Shown in pieces: positions 8,046 through 14,852 of a stretch of DNA of 25,871 nt. Source of the DNA: Cloacimonetes bacterium UBA5456 (lineage in GTDB: Bacteria; Cloacimonadota; Cloacimonadia; Cloacimonadales; Cloacimonadaceae). A model generated the notes under the pieces. That model did not search any database. It was not told the origin of the DNA and worked only from the letters and a program-made list of their open reading frames with translations. Location: positions 10,582 through 36,452 of the forward strand of contig DIQS01000035.1 in NCBI GenBank assembly GCA_002427325.1, in the 5' to 3' direction. The position numbers and the translations under genes were made by a program. Every line of letters starts with the position of its first letter. Within the stretch, counting starts at the first letter, position 1.

Positions 8046-8086
8046 ACACTTAAATTATATGTAAAATAAAAAACAAGGAGATCACC

Positions 8087-8215
8087 ATGTTAGCTTTCAT
8101 CCTATACATCATTTTCTTGGCAGCCCTCATAGGTAATCTGATCGGCTACGGTAAGACAGTAGCTAAAAGAGGTGTCAAGACAGGCGTAAAAGTCATAGAC
8201 GACCTCTTCAAGTAG
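8087..8215 (+). CDS. Small membrane peptide (42 aa)
   Basis: The peptide has one hydrophobic segment at residues 2-20 (LAFILYIIFLAALIGNLIG) followed by a cationic, amphipathic tail (KTVAKRGVKTGVKV) ending in DDLFK. The strong Shine-Dalgarno AAGGAG lies 6 bases before the ATG and a promoter-like pair stands upstream, so it is very likely expressed. A single short transmembrane helix with a basic tail is the general shape of small membrane toxins, small regulators and some phage proteins; I cannot choose between these. It is the best-supported small gene in the accessory stretch. Confidence 0.7.
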   Translation: MLAFILYIIFLAALIGNLIGYGKTVAKRGVKTGVKVIDDLFK

Positions 8216-8420
8216 TCCCCATCAGAGGACATACTCCCTGCACCCTCTCCTCATAATAAAGCTCAACCAAAGCCACCGCCTCATCAATTTCAATCTCACC
8301 CGGGTCAGCACCGATCCGACACATGATATACCTCAAATTCATGTAGATATTCCCAGACTCACCTTCCCCGGATTCACCGCCTGAGTCAATCCTGTCAGCC
8401 GACGGTGATATCGGTAACAT
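8208..8420 (-). CDS. Doubtful small ORF (70 aa, or 44 aa from an inner start)
   Basis: The frame has a Gly/Ser/Glu-rich first part (residues 12-23) followed by a protein-like segment, NLRYIMCRIGADPGEIEIDE and VALVELYYEERVQG, which could form two helices. Neither the ATG at 8420 nor the one at 8342 has a convincing ribosome site. It overlaps the end of the 42-aa gene by 8 bp, tail to tail. The sequence has the feel of a short phage structural-module protein, but I cannot name a family. It may be the 3' remnant of a gene cut at about 8420, where base composition changes sharply. Confidence 0.3.
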   Translation of the reverse strand: MLPISPSADRIDSGGESGEGESGNIYMNLRYIMCRIGADPGEIEIDEAVALVELYYEERVQGVCPLMGTT

Positions 8421-8625
8421 AAATAATGAGAAATATTTTGATCACGTTAAGCCCGACATTGGGGGTTATCACGTTGGAACTCATCGAGTATTACTTTAAT
8501 ATCTAACTGAACGAATAGGTAAATTAATTAACGATCCATTGCATTTTAGTCGTGTAGCAACAGCTCCTCATCATACTATTATTATTCAAAACCAAATTTA
8601 TGATTTAATTGTGGATATATTATGA
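8401..8625 (+). pseudogene. Coding-like frame broken by one stop (degraded gene fragment)
   Basis: Reading plus-strand triplets from 8401 gives NNEKYFDHVKPDIGGYHVG then THRVLL, a TAA stop at 8497-8499, and then, in the same frame, YLTERIGKLINDPLHFSRV, ATAPHHTIIIQNQIYDLIV, ending at TGA 8623-8625. Both halves look like one protein interrupted by a single nonsense change. The 5' part runs into Pro/Ser-rich sequence and a TAG before 8350. There is no start codon with a ribosome site. The stretch is much more AT-rich than its surroundings. I do not recognise the family. Confidence 0.3.
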
Positions 8626-8941
8626 TTTCGTGTATCTCTATAATTACTCCAAACTCACATACTGAAGCTAATTCTTTATAAACTAATAAACTATATTGCT
8701 TGTTAATCAATTTTAGCATTTGTTTTATTATTCATATCCGATATAAGGTTACCCTCTTCAACCCCTGCTTCCTTACTGGCTTCTGGTCATGATGTGGTCA
8801 TGATATGGTCATGGCCATGAGCACATCATGACCATATCATCATCTGAACCATATAGGGAAGGAGTGGGATTAGGCTTAGATATATAGTGAGTTAAGCTGT
8901 CACAAAAACGGCGTGATAAGAATGATTTAAACAAGATATAA
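8626..8941. other. AT-rich intergenic stretch without a convincing gene
   Basis: It contains part of a minus-strand 45-codon open frame (8582-8719; starts MLKLINKQYSLL) that has no ribosome site and overlaps the broken plus-strand frame, and the repeat block at 8784-8840. I see no other gene. Confidence 0.45.
8784..8840. repeat. Three 11-bp direct repeats overlapping a perfect 14-bp inverted repeat
   Basis: TGGTCATGATG (8784-8794), TGGTCATGATA (8795-8805) and TGGTCATGGCC (8806-8816) are tandem copies at one helical turn. ATGATATGGTCATG (8800-8813) is matched exactly by its reverse complement at 8827-8840 with a 13-bp spacer. Such a layout fits a multi-site protein-binding region (operator, iteron or recombination site) better than a terminator, as no T tract follows. 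Confidence 0.8.
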
Positions 8942-8976
8942 AAAAAGGAAGCGATGAAGCTTCCTTTTTCTTTTTT
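8938..8976 (-). terminator. Bidirectional intrinsic terminator after the DUF1292 gene
   Basis: An 11-bp stem (AAAAAGGAAGC at 8942-8952 with GCTTCCTTTTT at 8959-8969) has T runs on both strands: minus-strand Ts at 8938-8946 and plus-strand Ts at 8965-8976. It would end the minus-strand DUF1292 transcript and block any plus-strand transcript from the accessory stretch. Confidence 0.8.
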
Positions 8977-9097
8977 GAAAAACTGTTTTGATGGGTTATG
9001 GGGACCTTACTCGACCGGGAGAGGTATTACTCGTGGCAACGGGGACCTTCCCACACCGACCGCAATACTAAGGCGTTACCCGACCAATTAAAACGGC
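8977..9097. other. GC-richer spacer with a repeated 9-mer
   Basis: GGGGACCTT occurs at 9000-9008 and again at 9041-9049, and ACTCG and CGACC sequences recur nearby. I see no gene; the segment would be in the 3' untranslated part of the DUF1292 transcript. Confidence 0.4.
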
Positions 9098-9433
9098 TTA
9101 CATTTCTTCCATATCTTCGTCTGAAGAAAAGTATTCGTCAAAGGCATCAGCCACTCTGTCAAAGAGTTCGTCGTCTTCGATCACGTTGAGTTCGATGGTC
9201 TCTTCGTCGTCGTTTTCAACAAAGCTGAGAATGTCATATTCATTGCTGCCTACTTCGGCGAGGGCGACGTATTCACCGCCTTCAAATTCTATCAAGCCAA
9301 GCACTGTAAAGTCTTTTGTAGTGCCGTCTTCCATATCGAGAGTGATGGTGTTTGTTTCGGTTCCGCAATCGCAATCTTCACATTCACAATCGTGCTTCTG
9401 GTCTTCTTTGAGTGTTTTATCTTTTTCAGTCAT
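9098..9433 (-). CDS. DUF1292-family protein with Cys-rich N-terminus
   Basis: 111 aa. The central part (about 26-90) has the DUF1292 pattern: ITLDMEDGTTKDFTVLGLIEF, then GGEYVALAEV and an acidic ENDDEETIELNVIEDDELFD, ending in a very acidic tail. The biochemical role of the family is unknown. The N-terminal HDCECEDCDCG (Cys16, 18, 21 and 23) is an extra and may bind a metal. I chose the ATG at 9433 because AGGAG lies 8 bases upstream; the frame's earlier start at 9487 has no ribosome site. It is a single-gene unit that ends at the bidirectional terminator. Confidence 0.8.
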   Translation of the reverse strand: MTEKDKTLKEDQKHDCECEDCDCGTETNTITLDMEDGTTKDFTVLGLIEFEGGEYVALAEVGSNEYDILSFVENDDEETIELNVIEDDELFDRVADAFDEYFSSDEDMEEM

Positions 9434-9643
9434 GATAAATCTCCTGTTAATTTTGAGCCATGCTTTCGCATCCTTGAAATTTGGCAAGATAAATATTTAT
9501 CACAGCAAATTTTAGAGTGCTTAAAGTCTCTCTTTCTTGCATTATGACGGCACTTTGATGCCGATAAAGCTCTCATAGAAAATAGCCTTGCACAAGCATA
9601 AAATCGCTTTTGCTGAGAATAAGATTGACAAAAACCTCGCAAT
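9434..9643. other. Upstream regions of the DUF1292 gene (minus) and butyrate kinase (plus)
   Basis: The two genes diverge here. Apart from promoter-like elements at its right end, described separately, I see no gene. A minus-strand open frame across it has no ribosome site. Confidence 0.4.
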
Positions 9644-9672
9644 TTGCTGTTTTGCATAAAATAAAATATACT
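9644..9672 (+). promoter_or_regulatory. Probable promoter of butyrate kinase
   Basis: TTGCTG (9644-9649) and TATACT (9667-9672) are spaced by 17 bp. The start would fall near 9679, only a few bases before GGAGG (9683-9687), so the leader is very short. A perfect TTGACA at 9625-9630 has no -10 at the right distance. Confidence 0.4.
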
Positions 9673-9691
9673 TAAAAGATATGGAGGTATT

Positions 9692-10774
9692 ATGTCATAC
9701 CGCGTTCTTGCCATTAACCCTGGCTCGACATCGACTAAGATAGCCGTTTATGAGGACGATAAGCCTTTATTTGAAACCACTTTGCGCCATGATCCGGAAG
9801 AGCTGGATAAATATGGCGGGATCATCGAACAATATGACTTTAGAAAAGCTTTGGTGATGGACGCCATGCGCGAAAACAATGTTGAACCCGAAGGATTGCA
9901 TGCAGTTGTGGGTCGCGGAGGCCTCGCTCGCCCCGTAGCCGGCGGAACCATGAAGATCAGTCCTGCATTGCTCAGAGACCTCAGCGACACTGAGCTTTGG
10001 GGGCGCATTCACGCTTCAAACCTCGGTGCCTTCATCGCAAATGCCATCAGTGAAGAGCTGAGTATTCCCGGCTTTATCGCAGACCCTGTGGTCGTGGACG
10101 AATTTCACGAGCTTGCTCGCATCTCCGGCATTCCCGAGATCGAGCGCAAGAGCCTTTTCCATGCTCTAAACATCCGCTATATCGCCCGCCTCATGGCCAA
10201 GAAACTGGGCAAAGACATCAGTGAGACCAATCTCATCGGTGTGCACATGGGCGGTGGAATCTCTATCGCAGCGATCGAGAACGGCCGAGTTGTGGATGTC
10301 AATAACGCCCTCTTAGGCATGGGTTCATTTTCGCCACAGCGTGCGGGTGCACTGCCGATTGGTGACCTCATAGACCTCGCATATAGCGGCAATTACACCA
10401 AGAAAGAGCTGACCACCTATCTCAGCAAAACGGCAGGATTTGTCGCATATCTGGGAACGGATAGCGGAATCGAGGTTGACCAGCGCATCAAAGCCGGCGA
10501 TATGAAGGCAAAACTCATCCTCGACGCTATGTGCTATCAGGTCTCCAAAGAGATCGGAGCCTGTGCAACCGTGCTTTCAGGCAAAGTGGACGGAATCTTC
10601 ATCTCCGGCGGATTGGTTTATAATGAGCTCATCGTGCAAAACATCAAAGACCGCACCGAGTTCATCGCTCCGGTTCACCTCTATCCCGGCGAAAAAGAGA
10701 TGGAAGCCCTCTGTCAGAGCGGCATGCGCATTCTTCAAGGTAAAGAAGAAGCGATGCAATATCCATACGAATAA
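9692..10774 (+). CDS. buk: Butyrate kinase
   Basis: 360 aa, the normal family length. It catalyses butyrate + ATP to butyryl phosphate + ADP, reversibly; in fermenters it runs toward ATP. The ASKHA fold shows the N-terminal phosphate loop AINPGSTSTKIAVYED, VVGRGGLARPVAGG, FHALNIRYIARLMAK, the second phosphate-binding segment LIGVHMGGGISIAAI and the adenosine-site GIFISGGLVY near the C-terminus. GGAGG lies 4 bases before the ATG. The usual partner, phosphate butyryltransferase, is not in this window. Related kinases act on branched-chain acids such as isobutyrate, so the physiological substrate could be a product of amino-acid fermentation. Confidence 0.93.
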   Translation: MSYRVLAINPGSTSTKIAVYEDDKPLFETTLRHDPEELDKYGGIIEQYDFRKALVMDAMRENNVEPEGLHAVVGRGGLARPVAGGTMKISPALLRDLSDTELWGRIHASNLGAFIANAISEELSIPGFIADPVVVDEFHELARISGIPEIERKSLFHALNIRYIARLMAKKLGKDISETNLIGVHMGGGISIAAIENGRVVDVNNALLGMGSFSPQRAGALPIGDLIDLAYSGNYTKKELTTYLSKTAGFVAYLGTDSGIEVDQRIKAGDMKAKLILDAMCYQVSKEIGACATVLSGKVDGIFISGGLVYNELIVQNIKDRTEFIAPVHLYPGEKEMEALCQSGMRILQGKEEAMQYPYE

Positions 10775-10793
10775 AAGGTCTTAAATATGCATG

Positions 10794-10830
10794 AACCGGG
10801 AAGCCTGCTTTTTAGATAGGTTTCCCGGTT
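10794..10830 (+). other. Strong hairpin directly before the clostripain start codon
   Basis: A 13-bp stem with one G-U pair (AACCGGGAAGCCT at 10794-10806, AGGTTTCCCGGTT at 10818-10830) and an 11-nt loop lies 19 bp after the buk stop and 7 bases before the next ATG. The U tract after it is poor (GTTTC). It may act as a partial terminator of buk, a processing site, or a structure controlling translation of the protease. Confidence 0.7.
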
Positions 10831-10837
10831 GTTTCAA

Positions 10838-12529
10838 ATGAAAAAAAGCCTCTTTATCTTCCTCGTTCTGTTAGGCGGAATGCTTTATGCCGCCGACAGT
10901 TGGACTGTGCTCGTCTATATGGCGGCGGATAACACACTTAGCTATCAAGCCTTGGAAAACTTGCAGACAATGGAAGAGGCAATCCAGCCGAGTAAGCTCA
11001 ACCTGATTGTCCAGCTCGATAGACCGGGCGTGGGCGGAAGACGCTATAAAGTGCGCCATCATCCCAGCCCCGGAATTGGTTCATTGATCTTGGAAGAATT
11101 GGGTGAGATCGATAGCGGCGATAAGGATACGCTTAGTGAATTTATGCTCTGGGGATTTGGCATGTATCCGGCTAAGAGGCGCATGTTAATCATTTGGTCG
11201 CATGCTGATAGCTGGTATAAAAGTCCCAAATATATCGCACCGGATAATAGCAGTCAAAGCGTGATCGGGGTGGCAAATGGTGATCTGAAAAGCGCGCTTC
11301 AAAATGGCGGTAAGTTGGACGTCCTGCTTTTTGACGCTTGCAGCATGCAAGGCATTGAGGTTCTCTATGAGCTAAAGGATTGTGCGGATATCATCATAGG
11401 CTCATCGGATACCGTGCCTGTGGTGGGCTTTCCCTATGCGGAAATGATCCCGCTCATGCAGGGTAAGCCGCTGGTCTTTGCCTCGGAAATACCACAGCTT
11501 TTTACTGATTATTATGCGCCGGGCAGCGTCAACAATCCTTTTAGTGAACAGATGCTCACCACTTGTTCGGCGGTGAAAACAGATGGCTTGGAAGCTCTGT
11601 GGCAAGGCTTTAAACTCTTGGCTGAGGAGCTGCGAGACTCTGCGGCGGAAATCTTTGAGCTCCAAGAACAACTCTATCGATATAACACCGCTCTGGCGGA
11701 TATTGATCTCAGGCAGTTTCTTTGTATCTTGATTGAGAACGGAATATCGCTATTGCGTGCGCAAGAACTTTTGACCCTTCTGGATGAAATCACGATCGCG
11801 CAAAGCAGTAGCTTTCCCTTTACCCAAGAAAATGATGCGAGCATTGCGCTGTGGTTTCCTCATAGGCGCAGTACCTTTGAGAATGCGATCTATTCATATA
11901 TGCATCTCGGATTTGCCAAAACGGGCTGGGCGAGCTTTATCAATCTGGCTTTGGGTGATGACGATGTGCCGCCTCTGAAGCCGCAGATTCTTCGCGAGAA
12001 TCAGCGCTTTGGCAAGATGCATCTCCTCGTTCAAGCGCCGATCGATTGCGACAGGCTCAGCTATATCCTGTATCATGGTGACGAGATTTATGAATATCAT
12101 CCGCCGATGTATGCCCAGTCTTTTGAGATATCCTTCCCCATCGATTCCGATGGCGTCTATAGCTTGCAGGCAAAAGACCTTAGCGGCAATCTCTCGGAGA
12201 AAGTGCTGGGTGAATATCAGTATATCCAGCCAAAAACGGCAGCGGCGGTCTATCCTAATCCCGTGAGTGATCTCAGTCTTGCACATGTCACATGGTTTTG
12301 GGAAGAAACAGATGGACTCACCACGGTGTCCGTCTATAACCTCAAAGGGCAAAAAGTCGGGGAAATCAGCAAAGAATTCAGCGCCCAGAATCCGGCAATA
12401 TTGAAATTAAATGAGATAGCCGGCTTGGAAAAAGCAAGCGATGGTTTGCACATTATTCGGATCAAAAACAAGAGCCAAAATATCGTCAAAAAGTTCATAA
12501 TCTCTGATGAATTGGGGCTTTATCCCTGA
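10838..12529 (+). CDS. Secreted clostripain-family (C11) cysteine protease with C-terminal sorting domain
   Basis: 563 aa. Residues 1-18 are a Sec signal peptide (MKKSLFIFLVLLGGMLYA). The protease domain starts with WTVLVYMAADNTL; the catalytic His is His122 in LIIWSHADSW and the catalytic Cys is Cys168 in LLFDACSMQGIEV. Both are intact. From about residue 472 the C-terminus has the pattern of a type IX secretion / por sorting domain: YPNPVSD, then VSVYNLKGQKVGEI and ends with GLHIIRI and KKFIISDE. This predicts export across the outer membrane and retention at the surface or release. Clostripain-type enzymes usually cut after Arg or Lys. I chose the ATG at 10838 for the signal peptide; there is no Shine-Dalgarno, only the hairpin 7 bases upstream. 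A secreted protease fits growth on proteins. Confidence 0.9.
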   Translation: MKKSLFIFLVLLGGMLYAADSWTVLVYMAADNTLSYQALENLQTMEEAIQPSKLNLIVQLDRPGVGGRRYKVRHHPSPGIGSLILEELGEIDSGDKDTLSEFMLWGFGMYPAKRRMLIIWSHADSWYKSPKYIAPDNSSQSVIGVANGDLKSALQNGGKLDVLLFDACSMQGIEVLYELKDCADIIIGSSDTVPVVGFPYAEMIPLMQGKPLVFASEIPQLFTDYYAPGSVNNPFSEQMLTTCSAVKTDGLEALWQGFKLLAEELRDSAAEIFELQEQLYRYNTALADIDLRQFLCILIENGISLLRAQELLTLLDEITIAQSSSFPFTQENDASIALWFPHRRSTFENAIYSYMHLGFAKTGWASFINLALGDDDVPPLKPQILRENQRFGKMHLLVQAPIDCDRLSYILYHGDEIYEYHPPMYAQSFEISFPIDSDGVYSLQAKDLSGNLSEKVLGEYQYIQPKTAAAVYPNPVSDLSLAHVTWFWEETDGLTTVSVYNLKGQKVGEISKEFSAQNPAILKLNEIAGLEKASDGLHIIRIKNKSQNIVKKFIISDELGLYP

Positions 12530-12683
12530 TGTGGATAAGTTGTGGATAACTTTTGTTGATTCTTTTACACAAACAGCCATGAACTTGATATATAGTCTTT
12601 TACGCTCTTACACTTATCCACAGGAAAATGTGGATAAGTCAGTGAATAAGTCTATATATCTATGAATATCAAGGAGCTAAACA
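12530..12683. promoter_or_regulatory. Cluster of four perfect DnaA boxes upstream of trmH-like gene
   Basis: TGTGGATAA occurs at 12530-12538, 12541-12549 and 12629-12637, and TTATCCACA at 12614-12622; all match the 9-bp DnaA consensus. The last two form an exact inverted repeat (ACTTATCCACA, 6-bp gap, TGTGGATAAGT; 12612-12639). AT-rich sequence lies between and after them. It may be a replication origin element, a DnaA titration site or a DnaA-controlled promoter. Confidence 0.75.
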
Positions 12684-13412
12684 ATGGTAGAAAATGCTGT
12701 TCTTTCAAGAGCCAGAATCGGCTTTTTAGCAAAGCTGAAACAGAAGAAATTTAGGCAAGCGGAAGGGCTGGTCGTGTTGGAAGGCATGCGCCTGATTTCC
12801 CAGCTTGCAGCTTATGGTATTTTACCGTTGGAACTCTACGAAACGAGGAACACTTTGCCCGACTTGGGCGATGTTTTGCGATATTCGGTTAAAAGAGCGG
12901 ATTTGGATAGGATTTGTGATAGTGAGCATCCTGCGGCTGTGGCGGCATTATATCCGATCCCGCGGGCAGGAGCTATCGACAACTTTCGTAAGGCATTCTA
13001 TTTTCAGGAGATTTCCGATCCGGGGAACTTAGGCACCATCTTTCGCAGCGCTGAGGCTTTTGGAGTCGATCTCATTCTGCTTTCGCCAAATTCATGTGAG
13101 GTGGCATCACCAAAGGTCATCAGGGCGTCCTTAGGAGCCTGTTATCGGCTTCCTTTTGCATATCTGAGTATCGACAAGGCTTTGGACTTGGGGGCGTGCA
13201 ATATCGCTCTTGATATGGGTGGTGATATCTCGCTCAAAGAGTTTCAACTTGGGACTGAGCCGCATATCTTCTATTTTGGTAGTGAGGCACACGGATTGAG
13301 TCCTGAGATCAGGGGCAAAATAAAAAACTCCATCTCAATCCCCATGCAGGGCGAAATGGAGTCTGTCAATCTTGCGATCTCTGCGTCGATCTTGGCTTAT
13401 CAGCTTTCCTGA
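12684..13412 (+). CDS. TrmH/SpoU-family RNA 2'-O-methyltransferase
   Basis: 242 aa. It methylates a ribose 2'-OH in rRNA or tRNA using S-adenosylmethionine. The N-terminal part (1-95) is the substrate-binding domain with EGLVVLEGMRLISQL; the C-terminal SPOUT domain has motif 1 ISDPGNLGTIFRSAEAFG, motif 2 IFYFGSEAHGLS and motif 3 SIPMQGEMESVNLAISASI, which form the trefoil knot and the SAM pocket. These are complete, so it should be active; the RNA target cannot be told from sequence. AAGGAG lies 7 bases before the ATG. The DnaA-box cluster precedes it, and its 3' end overlaps the opposing phosphohexomutase gene by 13 bp. Confidence 0.92.
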   Translation: MVENAVLSRARIGFLAKLKQKKFRQAEGLVVLEGMRLISQLAAYGILPLELYETRNTLPDLGDVLRYSVKRADLDRICDSEHPAAVAALYPIPRAGAIDNFRKAFYFQEISDPGNLGTIFRSAEAFGVDLILLSPNSCEVASPKVIRASLGACYRLPFAYLSIDKALDLGACNIALDMGGDISLKEFQLGTEPHIFYFGSEAHGLSPEIRGKIKNSISIPMQGEMESVNLAISASILAYQLS

Positions 13413-14761
13413 AGCAGGGCTAAGGTTCTCTCACAAATCTCATCGCTTTGCGCTTGGGAAGGGCTTTCCACATAGACGCGGATGATGGGCTCGGTGCCGG
13501 ATTTGCGGATGTGAATCCAATGGTCTGCCTTGGTGCCTTTGATGCCGTCTTGATCGTCAATATCATATCCCGCTAAGATTTCGGGCACTTTCTGCATCGC
13601 CGAATCCATGAGAGCGGGGGCTAATTGTATCTTATCTTTGGCAAAATAATATTTGGGAAGTTCGTCGGCGAGCTGGGCAATGCTCTTTCCGCTTTGGGCG
13701 AGAAGTCCCAGGATCAAAGCCATGCCGGCAGGGGCGTCGCGGGTGTAGTGAACCTCAGGGCAGATCACGCCGCCATTGCCTTCGCCGCCGATCGGTGAGC
13801 GAAGTTCTTGCATTTTTTTACCTACGTTTATCTCCCCCACTTTTGTGCGATGGACTTTCACGCCAAATTGCTTTGCGACATAATCCGAAAGCATGGAAGT
13901 AGATAGGTTTACCACGATATCGCCTTTTTGGAAGGGCAGGACAAAGAGTTGGCACAAGACCACGGTGAGTTCTTCGCCGATACACTTGCCGAGATTGGAG
14001 ACGATTGAGAGTCTGTCAACATCGGGGTCGGTAGCAAATCCGAGGTCGGCATTGTGCTCTTTTACTGCGTCTTCTAATTGCGTGAGGTTATGGTTCAGCG
14101 GCTCGGCGGGGTGGGCAAAGATTCCGGTGGGTTCTTGGTTGATGTTGATCACCTCGCATCCAAGAGCCTCTAAAAGCAAAGGAGAGATGAGTCCGCCGGC
14201 GCCGTTTACGCTATCCAAGACCACCTTGAATCTGCGCTTGCGGATTGCTTCCACGTCCAAATAGCTGATCTTCAAAATCTTGTCTATGTGTCGCTGAATG
14301 GCGTCGGTATCGCGCTCATAGCTGCCCATATTTTCCCAGCCACACCAATCAACAGGCTCATCTACGCTGCTTAAGAAGCTTTGCGCTTTATCGGGGGCGA
14401 GGAACATGCCGTCTTTATCTACGAACTTCATGGCGTTCCATTCGGGTGGGTTGTGGGAAGCCGTGATGGAGATGCCGCCGATTGCATCAGGATTGTCTTC
14501 AACCGCCAAGAGCACGGTGGGCGTGGAAACCACTCCCAAGTCGATGATTTTGAGTCCGAGGCTGATGATGATTCCCGTGATGTTGTGGAGCATGGCTTCT
14601 CCGCTGGTGCGGCTGTCTCTGCCTACGATGATGCTGCCTTTGTCGTGGCTTCTCTTTTGCATCTGCACGAAGGAAGCAACATATTTCATCACGATTTCGG
14701 GGCTGAGGCTCTCGCCATATACTCCGCGGACGCCGCTTACGCTTGTCATAAGTTTACTCAT
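13400..14761 (-). CDS. Phosphohexomutase (phosphoglucosamine/phosphomannomutase family)
   Basis: 453 aa, full length. The alpha-D-phosphohexomutase family moves a phosphate between C1 and C6 of a sugar phosphate. All four sites are present: the phosphoserine loop TASHNPPEWN with Ser102, the metal loop DPDVDRL (245-251), the sugar-binding loop GGEGNGG (325-331) and the phosphate-binding loop RKSGTEP (419-425). The GGEGNGG form is seen in archaeal-type phosphoglucosamine and phosphomannose mutases, so GlmM (peptidoglycan precursor supply) and ManB/Pgm are both possible. AGAGGAG lies 6 bases before the ATG. It is preceded by the ppiD terminator, so it has its own promoter. Its end overlaps the trmH-like gene tail to tail. 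Confidence 0.88.
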   Translation of the reverse strand: MSKLMTSVSGVRGVYGESLSPEIVMKYVASFVQMQKRSHDKGSIIVGRDSRTSGEAMLHNITGIIISLGLKIIDLGVVSTPTVLLAVEDNPDAIGGISITASHNPPEWNAMKFVDKDGMFLAPDKAQSFLSSVDEPVDWCGWENMGSYERDTDAIQRHIDKILKISYLDVEAIRKRRFKVVLDSVNGAGGLISPLLLEALGCEVININQEPTGIFAHPAEPLNHNLTQLEDAVKEHNADLGFATDPDVDRLSIVSNLGKCIGEELTVVLCQLFVLPFQKGDIVVNLSTSMLSDYVAKQFGVKVHRTKVGEINVGKKMQELRSPIGGEGNGGVICPEVHYTRDAPAGMALILGLLAQSGKSIAQLADELPKYYFAKDKIQLAPALMDSAMQKVPEILAGYDIDDQDGIKGTKADHWIHIRKSGTEPIIRVYVESPSQAQSDEICERTLALLQES

Positions 14762-14784
14762 AAAATCTCCTCTTTGAATATGGG

Positions 14785-14826
14785 TAAAAAGAATGCGAAA
14801 ACCAAGATTCCGGCTTTCGCATTCTT
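14785..14826 (-). terminator. Rho-independent terminator of the ppiD-like gene
   Basis: A perfect 12-bp stem (AAGAATGCGAAA at 14789-14800, TTTCGCATTCTT at 14815-14826) with a 14-nt loop is followed on the minus strand by a T run (14786-14790). It lies 26 bp after the ppiD-like stop and just upstream of the phosphohexomutase gene. Confidence 0.85.
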
Positions 14827-14852
14827 CATTGTGTTAATCTATATAGTTGTTG

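Noticed and set aside
8497..8499. TAA read as a recoded sense codon
   Set aside because: Clear genes here end with ordinary TAA, TAG or TGA codons and lack in-frame TAA codons, so a recoded genome is unlikely; a nonsense mutation is simpler.
8582..8719. Minus-strand 45-codon frame (MLKLINKQYSLL...)
   Set aside because: Protein-like but without a ribosome site and overlapping the broken plus-strand frame; AT-rich DNA of this length often gives such frames. Kept only as a note.
8998..9189. Plus-strand 63-codon open frame
   Set aside because: No ribosome site, no protein-like pattern, and it overlaps the 3' end of the DUF1292 gene on the opposite strand.
9625..9630. Perfect TTGACA as -35 of butyrate kinase
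   Set aside because: No -10 hexamer 16-18 bp downstream; the TTGCTG/TATACT pair is better spaced.
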